Assembly: GCA_021030915.1 (NCBI GenBank)
Contig: JAGEMR010000013.1
Location: 186,001 to 250,000 of the forward strand
Reading direction: 5' to 3'
DNA: 64,000 nucleotides
Origin: Astrothelium macrocarpum
Lineage: Eukaryota > Ascomycota > Dothideomycetes > Trypetheliales > Trypetheliaceae
The translations under genes and the position numbers were made by a program. The notes below the pieces were generated by a model. The model was not told where the DNA came from, made no database searches, and saw only the letters and a list, made by a program, of their open reading frames with translations. Position 1 is the first letter of the stretch. Every line of letters starts with the position of its first letter. Positions 11,356 through 22,707 of the stretch are shown here, in pieces.

Positions 11356-11595
11356 TTAATGCACTTTCTTGAATCCGTATGACTTTTGGGCGTGCTCCAG
11401 TGGCAAGAGCTGGAGTGTGTTGGAGATGTCAGCGGAATCCTTCCGGAGGCTGACCCAAGCCTCCCATGCCAGTGGTACCAGTGTCGCCCGGAAGGTGGCG
11501 TGGACCAGATGCCCGATGTCAACGACCTTTCTGCTGGGTGCGAGAAAACGAATTTGATTGACTCGACGGTGAGTGGGCGTGGTGGAGCTAAGCAT
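11356..11595 (-). CDS. Possible small protein (79 aa), unknown
   Basis: An uninterrupted ATG-to-stop frame of 79 codons ends 36 bp upstream of the start of the small membrane-protein gene on the same strand. The sequence is mixed (RRVNQIRFLAPSRKVVDIGH near the N-terminus), with no domain I recognise. It could be a real small gene, an upstream exon of the next gene, or chance. Kept because its composition is not low-complexity. Confidence 0.25.
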   Translation of the reverse strand: MLSSTTPTHRRVNQIRFLAPSRKVVDIGHLVHATFRATLVPLAWEAWVSLRKDSADISNTLQLLPLEHAQKSYGFKKVH

Positions 11596-12049
11596 CTAAG
11601 CGCTGCTCATCCCCGAAGAGAAAACAAAGCACGTGAAGTGGTGGCCCCTGAGGTGGCCTACCTACGTCCTCCCTCCCGTTTTGTTACAACCTTGAAACCA
11701 TTTGCTGTTTCTCCTCCTCCCAACCGTGGATCCACGTCGTCTGGCCGGTACGACATCATATTGCTTCCCAAGGTCGAGCACAAACATCTGTGCATCGTAA
11801 CAATATCCATTGACACCACCTCCCGTTCTCTTCTTCAGGGTCCGGTACGGACATACGCCACCCAGATACCCTATCTTGGCGCTCTCGGGCTGGCCACAAA
11901 TATCCTTGACCGTATGCGCAACCTTTAACTTTGAAACGCAATTTCTGGGGAACTGGGAATCGAAAAAATCCGGTCTGAGGGCATCGCGCCCATGAAGATA
12001 CCACTCTTTTGCGCTGTCGGCGATTGAGATTCGGAGGAACAAAGGCATC
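11596..12049. other. 5' region of the formin gene
   Basis: 454 bp upstream of the formin ATG. Open frames on both strands here have no recognisable domain. It probably holds the formin promoter and leader; no clear element was identified. Confidence 0.4.
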
Positions 12050-15000
12050 ATGCCTTCTGGCGCATCGGCCGATGCCAAATCACGCCAATCCTCTGGCGGG
12101 AGGTCATTCTTTTCCCGGAAACCAAAGGATAAATATGATAATTATGATTACTACGCCAATCCGCCTCCCAACCTGGGTGTCAATACTGGCTCACAGTCTT
12201 CGAGGCATTCTCACAAATCGTCCATAACTGCAGTTGATGCGCCCGGAATATCGCCACACGATCAGAACGGACTTGCAATGCAAGCTGGCGTCATCACGTC
12301 AATTCCATATGATAGTGTGAGTCAAGAAGGGAAAGCGCCAATTGCTGTTGATCACCTCCCAAATAATGGCCAACGACCGCAATCGAGAAGGGAGGCACTA
12401 CCGCACCAGCTGAACAAAGGTGGGGGAGATTACCACCAATATCCCTCGTTCGATCCTTCCACTCTTTCCCCTCCCAACTCGTTATCCAATGGACCTCGAC
12501 CTCCGCCACACGGAAATGCAAACAATCTTGAAAGGATGGCTACCAATCGAAGTGCTGGAGGCTATCCCTCATATCAGCAGAGCTTATACAACTCCTATGC
12601 AGGAACCGACTCCTCCAATAATACGCGAGCTTCTTCCGACCAAGCCAGCATATCCTCAGCAAACTCGCGAGAGCAGAATCGATCATCACATGTCCCACCT
12701 TTTGCAAGTCACTGGTCAAATTCCGACAGCAGCGGTGCTCGAGATACCATAGTACCTAATTTTGTTTCCCCGACACGGTCTTCCCCAAATCATCTTAGCG
12801 CGAACAATTCATCCGGTTTCACCTCTGCCAATTCCTTTTCTCCGGATGGCTTCCACCTTGCCCGACCAAAGGATGAACGGATTATAGAACAAGAGTTCTT
12901 GGCTTTGATGCACAAGCGTGGCTGGAAGAGTCTACCAGAACAAGCAAGAAGACAAATGGAGGCATATCCCATATCCAAAAAATGGACATTGGTACATCAA
13001 GATCGCTTGGCAGAGTGGCAAGGAGAACAGAAAAGGAAGCAGCAGTCAAGGACGACCATGGCTAACCCGGATGGCTATTCTGGCGCTCTGGACAGGTCGA
13101 ACGAGGAGGGCAGTCCTGAATGGTATGTCCGCAAAGTCATGGACAACTCGATTACGGTGAAGCAACTCCAGAGTTTGAGTGTCAGTCTTCGAACACAGCC
13201 GATCGGATGGGTCAAGTCGTTCGTGGAGGCTCAGGGTCAAGTCGCTCTCACCAATGTGCTGCTAAAAATCAACCGAAGGCAAGGTCAAGGTCCTGCGCCT
13301 GCTTCTGGCTCGACCAGCGACAAAGATTTAGATCGAGAGTATGACATTGTGAAATGCTTAAAGGCGCTTATGAACAACAAATATGGCGCCGACAACGCGC
13401 TCCAACATTCATCCATTGTCATGGCCCTGGCTACCTCATTGATTTCTCCACGATTGAACACGAGAAAGCTTGTCAGCGAGGTCTTGACTTTTCTATGCCA
13501 CTGGGCGGACGGAGAAGGCCATCTTAAGGTTCTCCAAGCACTTGACCAATTGAAAGCAAGTCATGGTGAGAATGGGAGGTTTGATGCCTGGATACGCCTT
13601 GTTGAAGTCACAATCGATGGTCGGGGAAAGATGGGCAGCCTTGTTGGAGCCTCCGACGAAGTTCGGAGTGGAGGGATTGGTGTCGAGAATTTGTTAATGG
13701 AGTATGCTGTGGCATCTCTATTTCTTGTGAATATGATAGTGGATGCACCTGAACGAGATTTGCAATTGCGTTGTCATATCAGGGCACAGTTCACGGCCTG
13801 TGGTATCAAGAGGATCTTGACAAAGATGGAGGACTTTCAATATGAAGTAATCGACAAGCAGATCGAACGTTATCGGACCAATGAAGCCATTGACTACGAA
13901 GATCTGCTGGAACGAGAGAACAATAGCATGATTGACAGTGTCGAGGGCGAAGTCAAAGATTTGAATGATCCCGTTCAGATTACTGACGCAATCATGTCAA
14001 AGGTTCAAGGAACCCGTACAGCGGATTACTTTTTGTCTTCCATGCAGCACCTCTTACTCATTCGAGATAATGAAGGCGAAGACCGTTTGCGCATGTTTCA
14101 ACTCGTCGACGCCATGCTTAGCTATGTTGCGATGGATCGAAGGCTGCCAGACATGGACCTCAAGCAAAGCCTCAATTTCACAGTTCAAAATCTTTTGGAC
14201 AAGCTATATACCGATTCTGAAGCAAGACAATTAAGAGATGAAACCTTGGAAGCAAGGCAAATTGCAGATTCCGCCATTGCTGAACGAGATGAGATGAAAG
14301 CTCAGGTCGAGTTGGGTGCTGAAGGACTTGTGAGAAAACTACAGAAGCAAGTCGAGGAGCAACAAAACATCATCAACCTTGTCCAACGACAGAACGAAGC
14401 ATTGAAGGCTGAGCTTGCAGAGTCTCAAAGGATGCGTGCTCAAGACTTGCAACGCAATGAGCTTGAAACAAGAGAATTGTACCTCATGCTTCGTGATGCG
14501 CAAGACTTTGCAGCATCAAAGGCTAAGAAGGGAGGCAAGAATGGCTTGGCGGGATCTGATCCAGCTCAAATGCAAGGCATTCTTGATCGTGAACGGCTTA
14601 TGGATCGACTGGAAATGCAATTGCAAAGAGCAAAGACTCAAGCCAAGCTTGAAGGTAAGGTATGGCAGAAAGTCAATCCGTCAGACAAACTCCGAGAACT
14701 GCGAGAGATTATGGAAGGTGGGCAAGAAAGTCAAGTTGAGCAAGACATTGAAAACAACATGCACGACGGCTTCTTGGGCACAGTGTCACGCGCGAAGAGT
14801 GGGGTCCCTGGCCGAGCCGGTAGGACAGCAGTTGGATCACCAGATGAAATAGAAGATGAAAATGATGCTATTTATGAGAAGCCTCGAATTGTGGAAATGA
14901 AGAGGCCAAAACTGACGCCCCAGGGTGCGAATGGCTATCTCGACGAAATGGTCTCCAAAGTCAAGAGGTATGATGGTAGTGACGACGAAGGAGATGGTGT

Positions 15001-17429
15001 CACGACTGGAACAACTCATCCAAGCCTGGAATCAGATTCTCCCAAAACACCTGGCGATGAACATGGCTTTGATGGACCTGCACCGCCTCCACCACCTCCA
15101 ATGCCAGGCTTCTCTGGCGCTCCTCCCCCACCCCCTCCTCCAATGCCAGGATTTTCTGGTGCTCCGCCTCCGCCGCCGCCTCCTCCACCTCCTGGCGGTC
15201 CAATGTCTCCAACTATGCCAGGTTTCAAGACTGGTGCACCTCCTCCTCCACCGCCTCCTCCACCAGGTAGCAATCTCACATCACCAACCTCTCCGTCCTT
15301 TAATTCTAATGCTCCAGGTGCTCCTCCTTTGCCTGGACCAAAGACAGGTGGTTTCTTACCCAAGCAAGAATATGTTACTCCCACGCCAAGTATTGGTCTT
15401 GGTATTGCACGACCAAAGAAGAAATTAAAGGCTCTTCACTGGGATAAGGTAGACGAGCCTCAAGTTACCATTTGGGCCGATCATGCGTCCAGTCTGGAAA
15501 TTAAAGAGGAAAAGTACAAAGAGCTAGCCAGAAAGGGTATTTTGGACGAGGTTGAGAAACTTTTCTCTGCCAAGGAGATTAAGCAACTTGGAAAAGGAGC
15601 TGGCGCCAAAAAGAGTGACAAGAAGCAAATCATATCCGGTGACCTTATACGGAAATATGAAATTGCTCTCGCCAAAATCTCTCAGCAATCTGTTGAAGAA
15701 GTCGTTCGGATGATTATCCACTGCGACAAGGAAATCCTAGATAATCCAGTGGTCATGGATTTTTTGGGTATCGAGGATCTGAGTACCATTCCAGACAATA
15801 CCTCGAAGCTTCTTGCACCCTACAGCAAAGATTGGACTGGCCCAGACGCTGCCAAGAGTGCCCGTGAACAAGATCCATCAGAACTGACTCGATATGATCA
15901 AGTGTACTTGTTTACCGCGTTTGAATTGCACCATTACTGGAAAGCGCGAATACGGGCACTTGCGTTGACAAGATCCTATGAGGCTGATTATGATGAAATC
16001 TCCAAAGGACTGCGAGATGTCGTCAACGTATCGGAATCTTTACGGGACTCTGTTGCCCTCGTTAATGTTTTTGGCCTGATCCTCGATATTGGTAACTACA
16101 TGAACGACACGAATAAGCAAGCCAATGGTTTCAAACTCAGCTCGCTGGCTCGTCTTGGTATGGTCAAAGATGACAAGAACGAGTCTACATTCATGGACAT
16201 TATCGAACGAATTGTTCGCACGCAGTATCCTGAATATGAAGGTTTCGTTGATGAAATTGACGGAGTGATTACAGCGCAAAAAATTAGTATCGAGCAATTG
16301 CAGCTCGACGCCAAGAAATACATCGATAATATCAAGAATGTACAAAGTTCCCTCGATTCAGGTAATCTTAGCGACCCCAAGAAATTCCACCCCGAAGATC
16401 GGGTCAGCTTGGTTGTGCAAAGGAATATGAAAGAGGCACGTAGAAAAGCAGACCAAATGCAGCTCTACCTTGACGAGATGGCGAAAACGTTTGATGACAT
16501 TATGATCTTCTACGGTGAGGACTCTGGCGACGAGAATGCGCGACGAGACTTTTTCTCCAAACTTGCCAACTTCGTCAACGAGTGGAAGGTATGTTGGAAA
16601 TTCTCCCTTTCTCCCTCCCTCTCATCCTAGCCCTCCTACTAACCCCACATTATAGAAATCCAAAGAAAAGAACATCGTTCTCGAAGAGACCAAACGCCGC
16701 AACGAAGCCTCCATGAAACGCAAACAAATCAACGCCTCCCTCGCCAACGCCAACGCCTCCACCTCCACCTCCTCCTCCCCTGACAACCCGCTCTCCCCCT
16801 CCACCACGGGCGCCATGGACGACCTCCTCACCAAGCTCCGCGCAGCGGCCCCACAGGCCCGCGACCAACGCGACCGCCGCCGTCGCGCGCGCCTCAAAGA
16901 CCGCCATCAAGTCCGCATAGCAAGCGGACAAGCCATGCCCGAACTCCCCGCCGCCGCCGCCGCCGCCGCCGACGCAGCGGGGGAGACGGGGCTGCTCAGC
17001 CCGCCCGGCGGCACGGAGTCCGAGGACGGTGGTGGCGGCGGCAGCGCCGAGCCACGCCCGGGGTCGGCGGGGAGCGTTGGCGGCGGCGACGGCGCGGGCG
17101 ACGAGGCAGCGACCGCGGCAGGCGAGGGCGACCAGATCGCGGACCGCGCGGCGTCGATGCTGCAGGGCTTGCGGGGCGATGATGGGGATGCGACGGCGGG
17201 GGGCGAGGAGAGTCTGCGGGTAAGAAGGCGGAGGGAGAGCGCGGATGAGGAGCGTGCCCGGCGGCGCAATCGTCGTAATCGCAATACGGCGCAGAGTGGT
17301 GGTGGCAGTGCGGATGTGAGCGCTGCGCCAATTATGGAGGAGGAGGAGCGGGCGGGCGAGGTGGCGACGCCGGTCACGGTGGTGAGTCCGCCGTCGCCGG
17401 AGCGGACGGGGACGCCGCCCGTGGAGTGA
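12050..17429 (+). CDS. sepA: Diaphanous-related formin (SepA/Bni1 type)
   Basis: Nucleates and elongates unbranched actin filaments at hyphal tips and septa downstream of Rho GTPases. Exons 12050-16588 and 16656-17429 around a 67-nt intron give 1770 aa. Order: a disordered Ser/Asn-rich N-terminus (1-270); GTPase-binding and FH3 regions from about 275 (EQEFLALMHKRGWKSLPEQA) to about 700; a coiled coil near 730-860; FH1 with three or more PPPPPPP runs at about 1009-1100; and FH2 from about 1122 (KKLKALHWDKV). The DAD autoinhibitory motif at about 1565 (MDDLLTKLRAA plus a basic RDRRRRARLKDRH) is encoded by exon 2. After DAD there is a long Ala/Gly-rich, GC-rich tail. The complete domain set implies an autoinhibited, Rho-activated formin. 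Confidence 0.95.
16949..16971 (+). repeat. GCC trinucleotide run (polyalanine)
   Basis: Seven tandem GCC codons within formin exon 2 encode alanine in the tail after the DAD. It lies in a strikingly GC-rich block (16.8-17.4 kb), so slippage-prone length variation between strains is likely. Confidence 0.8.
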
Positions 17430-19291
17430 GGTGGTGTTGGAGAGGGTCGAGTGGTTCTGAAGGGGTGGAGCTTGTTGGGCTTGTGACGGGGTGGTTGTCC
17501 GTTTGGAAGAACACCAATGCTGGGTCTACGGCGAGTTGGCCGTTCCGTATCAGAAGAAAAGAGCACGTTGAGCACGCGTCAAGGGGAAAGTTGTTCTTTT
17601 TCATTCCCTGTAATATATGTGGTGGTCACCTTTCTTGGTTTTCGGCCTCGTCAGGGCCCGCGTTTTTTTTGTTTTCTTTTCTCATGGAGGACCTGATACG
17701 GCATTTGGGCATAGCTAGCGCTGGTGTCTCGGTGTTGTTCGCGCTGGCAGTTTGCTCAATGTGTCTTTACATTTGGTCCACTGACCTGTACAATGGTAAT
17801 GGTTCTACTGCTTGTGGGGTTGTAGATGGACATTGTTTGGGACGGGTACTAAATTGTGTAGAGGCGGTCGGAGCCTTCCCACAAGTCTATACACTTTATA
17901 ATCTCACACATATTCTCTATCAGTGCTTACTCTTCAAGAATCTCGACTCATCGAGGATGTGGGAAATCTCGATGATGTTGGATGGCTATGACATATGTAC
18001 GCAACACATTTCTAATCTCAGAACTTTCTCCAAACTTTTTCCGAAAGAAGTCCTTTGATAAAAATTTTCATGGCCAACATATGCTTGGTGCCCGAGATTT
18101 CTGGACCAGGCAAAAGGCTTGGGGTTAGATTAGTGCTCGCGTAGATTCGGAGCCACGGCACATTAGGATACCAGAATTGGCAGCCGAGTGACAGCCAACT
18201 CGAAATTGCCTCCCAATCGAATTTCCCAAACTCAAAAAGCTCTTGATAAAACTTTAAGTCGGTGCTTTTAAAATTCCTGTAGATAGGGGCGAGGTTCTTG
18301 AAAATCCCTGATTCGCTCAATATTGCAGGAGGACCCCATTAGTACTCAATTACACATTGCAGAGTTTGGCTAAGTAAGACTTTTTCCTAAGCTGTTATTG
18401 GACGTCAAGACGATCAGAACATTTACCAGCTGCATGCCTAAAGGTGGAGCTTGGACCCGAGCTCATGATTTTCTGGTCAAGCTTTAACCATGTTTCTCAT
18501 GCATTTCGAAAGCTCGGGTGTGGACTCGCTATGTAGAATCTTGATAGAGGAGGACAAAAGTCACTATGAGACTTTCCTTTGCTTGTAGTTTGTGTTAATG
18601 AAAGTCACAATTAACAATAGCATTTTTGAGAATGGCTTCATAACGTAAGCTCTCAAAGAAGTTCCTGTTAGTCTCGCCATGGAGATAGCACTATGGCAAT
18701 GATACGTGAGGCACAGCAGCGGCAACAAAACAACCCCGCATCATCGGCACGTCGGAGAAAAGGTCGCGTGTGAATTGGCCGTCAGCGCTGGGCACCGGCC
18801 TGGATGACTATGGTTAGTCAAGATTCACAACGAGGTGGGGTCTACCAGCCATCGAGATCCTGTCAACGAACTCTAGGGTGCTTGCGGTCTTTGACACCGG
18901 CAGATGACTAGGACTTGGCCACATTCACTATGATGGAGCACGCTTCGCCTGGAGTTATAAAGCCATGCCTGCACCACAGCAACCTGCAGGTGCGAGCAGC
19001 AATAAGCATCAACAGCGGCAGTAACGCATCACAACGACGGACGGGTGCAGCAGAAAGCTTCGATAGGTGAATCTAGGCAAGCCCACCGCGCCCATTGCAG
19101 CAGGACAGGCATATGGCGTCGATCTAGTGCTAACTGTTTGGTCCGTTACATCAGGTACCTTTTTCGAGCTTTGCCGCAAAAACAGGGTATTTAGTAGCTA
19201 GCTATCACCCTCCTCAAGACTCTCGCGACTCCAGCGTTTCACTTCAATTGTCTTCCACGTCTCAAGGACCTCAATTGAATCTTCTTTTACA
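17430..19291. other. Intergenic: formin 3' region and formate dehydrogenase upstream region
   Basis: 1.86 kb with no supported gene. A rightward open frame across 17426-18058 is mostly the formin 3' untranslated region read in another frame. The right half probably carries the FDH promoter, including a TATA-like element at 18956. Confidence 0.5.
18956..18961 (+). promoter_or_regulatory. TATAAA element upstream of formate dehydrogenase
   Basis: A perfect TATAAA 331 bp before the FDH1 ATG. It would imply a leader of about 300 nt. Positional inference only. Confidence 0.35.
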
Positions 19292-20729
19292 ATGGTATTC
19301 CTCCGTTCTGCTTCACGCCTTGCGCGTCCAGCTTCTTCCCTTCTTGCATCCTCCCGCATCCCCGCATCGACGTCACGGGCATCTCTATTTCGGCCAAGTG
19401 GTGCAGTCAGGACGCTAACATCAACCAACAATCTGCAGGGCAAAGTCCTCCTCTGTCTCTATGATGTGAGTGTTCCCCACAATTTCTCATTAGTCATTCA
19501 ATTTTGCTAATCTCATCTTGCAGGGCCACGAGCACGCCGAACAAGAGCCCCAGCTTTTGGGCACAACCGAGAATGAGCTTGGCCTTAGGAAATGGATTGA
19601 GGACCAAGGTCACACTCTCGTAACGACCTCTGATAAGGAGGGACCAAACTCCAAGTTTGAGAAGGAACTGGAAGAGGCCGAAGTCATCATTACCACACCG
19701 TAAGGAACCCATTTTCATAGCCGTGCAACATGAATGGTTGCCACTTCAGTCATGGAAGCTGCAGCAGTGCAATGGCTGACTTAGCCCAGTTTCCACCCTG
19801 GGTACTTGACTGCCGACCGCCTAGCCAAGGCGAAGAACCTCAAGATTGCCATCACCGCTGGTATTGGATCAGACCATGTTGACCTCAACGCTGCCAACAA
19901 GACCAACGGCGGCATTACTGTCGCAGAAGTCACTGGCTCGAACGTTGTGTCTGTCGCCGAACATGTCGTCATGACCATCCTCACACTCGTCCGCAACTTT
20001 GTGCCTGCTCACGAGCAGGTTGCTGGAGGTGACTGGAATGTCGCCGCAGTTGCAAAGAACGAGTATGATCTCGAGGACAAGGTCGTCGGTACGGTTGCTG
20101 TTGGTCGCATTGGCGAGCGTGTCTTGCGTCGTCTCAAGCCATTTGACTGCAAGGAATTGCTATACTTTGACTACCAGCCGCTCAGCCCAGAAAAGGAGAA
20201 GGAGATTGGTTGCAGGCGGGTTGAAAACCTTGAGGAGATGCTAGCTCAGTGTGATGTCGTCACCATCAACTGCCCTCTCCACGAGAAGACACGAGGCTTG
20301 TTCAACAAGGACCTCATTTCCAAGATGAAGAAGGGTAAGTGACATGGCCGTCGTTTCGGCCGATTCGTAGGTTGATTTAAATTTTTAGGTTCCTGGCTCA
20401 TCAACACTGCTCGTGGCGCCATTGTTGTCAAAGAAGATGTTGCGGAAGCTTTGAAGAATGGTCACTTACGTGGCTATGGTGGTGATGTCTGGTTCCCTCA
20501 ACCAGCACCAAAGGACCACCCACTCCGTTACGCTCAAAACCCCTGGGGAGGTGGAAATGCCATGGTTCCCCACATGTCCGGCACTTCAATCGATGCGCAG
20601 AAGCGCTACGCCGCAGGTACCAAGGCTATCTTGGAATCTTACTTTACAGGCAAACACGACTATCGCCCTGAGGATCTGATTGTTTACAAAGGCGACTATG
20701 CAACAAAGGCTTACGGACAAAGGAAATAG
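19292..20729 (+). CDS. FDH1: NAD-dependent formate dehydrogenase
   Basis: Oxidises formate to CO2 with NAD+. Exons 19292-19465, 19524-19699, 19790-20334 and 20389-20729, with introns of 58, 90 and 54 nt, give 411 aa. Family blocks are continuous over the splices: GTTENELGLRKWIEDQGHTL, ITTP joined to FHPGYLTADRLAKAKNLK, TAGIGSDHVDLNAANK, the NAD-binding TVAVGRIGERVL, INTARGAIVVKEDV, and the C-terminal GYGGDVWFPQPAPKDHPLR with PHMSGTSIDAQ. The first 45 or so residues are extra compared with the usual cytosolic fungal enzyme. They are rich in Arg, Ser and Ala without acids (MVFLRSASRLARPASSLLAS), so mitochondrial import is likely. Exon 1 ends at KVLLCLYD. Confidence 0.95.
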
Positions 20730-22524
20730 CTTTTGCGTTGATCTGTCTGCATTTGGCGAACTACCCAGAGTAATCAATTATTCACCTTTCCTCTTTGAAC
20801 CAAGATGCCGCGTTGGAAGGAACATTGACTCAGAAAGACATTTTATCTAGCTGTAATTGTAGATCCGCTGAGCAAGCCGGGTGTCTTCTTTCGTATTGTA
20901 ATCAGTTGCGAAATTGTGATGTACTGACGATCTTGCCCAAGGCAGGCTCAGTGGCACGTGAACTGAAACTTCAGCACCTTGGCTTACACAATTGCAATTT
21001 CCGGCCCCAAAATAAGCCTCCAGAGCCAATTTATTCTTGGAGTCTATTTGCTTATATTTCAAAAAGCATTTCCTTCCTCTCTCAAACCTGAATACACTGC
21101 CCTGCTTCCTACGAAATGCAGTTGGGAATTGCAGGTCGAGAGGGCCGAAGTTAAAGCGCATTTGTCAGCTACAGCTCGAAATCTGGTGGCGTGCGCAATC
21201 CCAGCTTCACCATCCTTTGTTACAGATTCAAGGGTCTTCGAATCCTCTACCGAAGGGTCTACGAAGGGTCTACGAAGACCTTCCAGAAATGCGATATCCA
21301 GATGCATTAATCTCCAATGGCAGATGTCGGCAAGTACGATAAGATCGCTCGATCGAGCGTGAGTTTGGTGGTGGTGGTGGATGACCCTTTCATCACCACC
21401 ATTTGCGCCGTTATATCCAACTCTTCATGGTAAATCCTCAGAAAAAAAAGTATTTCTCATCGCCATACCGGATTCACAGCATTGCGGGCGATCATATACC
21501 CCAAGTGCATCCTTATTTTCCTTTGGCTCGATCGTATTTGATCGATTGGCGAAAATGTTTAAGCTTAGTGAGTTTCTCGAACATTTCACGTTTCGGATAA
21601 GGGCGCTCCGCTTTCACCTTTCGTTTTCCCTGCACAGCATTTCTATGGTCCCTTCCAAAAGATTTCTTTTTCTTTTTGCCCATTGGGTCAAGGCTTAATC
21701 CCCATGCATGGGTCCCCTATGGTCCCTTACGGTCCCCGAAATATCCTGATGCAGACTCGACATCAGATTTGAATCTTTCACTACTCCATATCTGCATCCT
21801 CCCGCGTTTCACGGCAGGCCTAAGACACTGGACGCGGGACACAACGGCCTGCAGGAGCCCGCTGCCTGGTCAAGTTCAGGCGAGTTTCTACGAGCCCGGG
21901 TACAGGCTAAGCGAAAGAACTACCGGCTCTATTGAGGCCAAGACCGCCCTGCGTGAACTATACGCGACATCATATGACGTGGTTGGCCTGCTCAGGCTGG
22001 ACCCAAGAAGCATGCGTCCCGTACGATAAGCATAACCCTCGCTTGTTTCGAACCCGGCATCCCTCACCTTCCCCACAGGCATTGTAGCAAAGGCGGTCTT
22101 GCTACCGGTCTCGTTTGACCTTCTCCCTGCCACCCAGGAAATTTCGTAATGGTTTCTCGCCTCGGGCATGAGCTATCCGCATGGCAAATATTGTGGCGGC
22201 CTGGGGACTGTAGTAGGGTTATTGATCCAGCCGATACACCTCTCGACTGACTTAGTAGCAGGCTATGCGGTCTCGACGCTCTCCTTTCACTGGCCTAGCT
22301 GGGGAATTGTGAACACTCGGCCAATCCAGAGGCTAGCCATTAACGCTGTGACATTATTGTCGCAAACCTGGATCTGGTGTGGCCGCCCCAAAGTTTCCTC
22401 ATATACGTTCATGCGAGCTCCTACACTGTCTGTTCGGACCTTACACCTCGAGCGTTCTCGCTCTGCCAGCTTTGTCCCTCTTACTCACTGACTGGGTCAG
22501 GCAGAGAGCGACGATCGAGCTGGG

Positions 22525-22592
22525 CTCTCTCCTATCCTCGCTCTTTTCTTTTCTCTCTCTCAATCGTTACCAACCTTCTTTCCTTCTGTGTT
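22525..22592 (+). promoter_or_regulatory. Pyrimidine-rich core-promoter tract
   Basis: A CT-rich run about 115-180 bp before the ATG of the seven-TM gene. Such tracts commonly sit just upstream of transcription starts in filamentous ascomycetes. No TATA box accompanies it. Confidence 0.45.
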
Positions 22593-22687
22593 CGAGTAAC
22601 ACTTGCCCTTCTTTCATCCCGTTCTCTGCTGCCGGACCCAGCGAGGACTTTTGACAATTCTTTCCTCAGCTCTGGCAAGCTTTGAGT

Positions 22688-22699
22688 ATGGTTGATTGA
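22688..22699 (+). promoter_or_regulatory. Minimal upstream ORF (ATG + 2 codons + TGA)
   Basis: ATG GTT GAT TGA ends 8 nt before the main ATG at 22708. If present in the leader it would require leaky scanning or reinitiation and could damp translation of the receptor-like protein. Confidence 0.5.
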
Positions 22700-22707
22700 T
22701 TGACAAT

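Larger units (their letters stand above)
20730..22707. other. Long intergenic region upstream of the 7-TM gene
   Basis: Nearly 2 kb without a supported gene. 21.7-22.5 kb is GC-richer and has several open frames with no recognisable domain. The last 200 bp contain a pyrimidine-rich tract and a 3-codon upstream reading frame, listed separately, suggesting a long leader. Confidence 0.5.

Noticed and set aside
11662..12078. Leftward 138-codon frame overlapping the formin start
   Set aside because: Overlaps the conserved start of the formin and its 5' region, no recognisable domain; more likely chance.
17426..18058. Rightward 210-codon frame after the formin stop
   Set aside because: Overlaps the formin end by a few bases, uses UTR-like sequence, no domain; taken as 3' UTR.
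22040..22065. tRNA B-box-like GGGTTCGAA on the minus strand
   Set aside because: Flanking bases do not form a T-stem or acceptor stem, and no A-box at proper distance was found.
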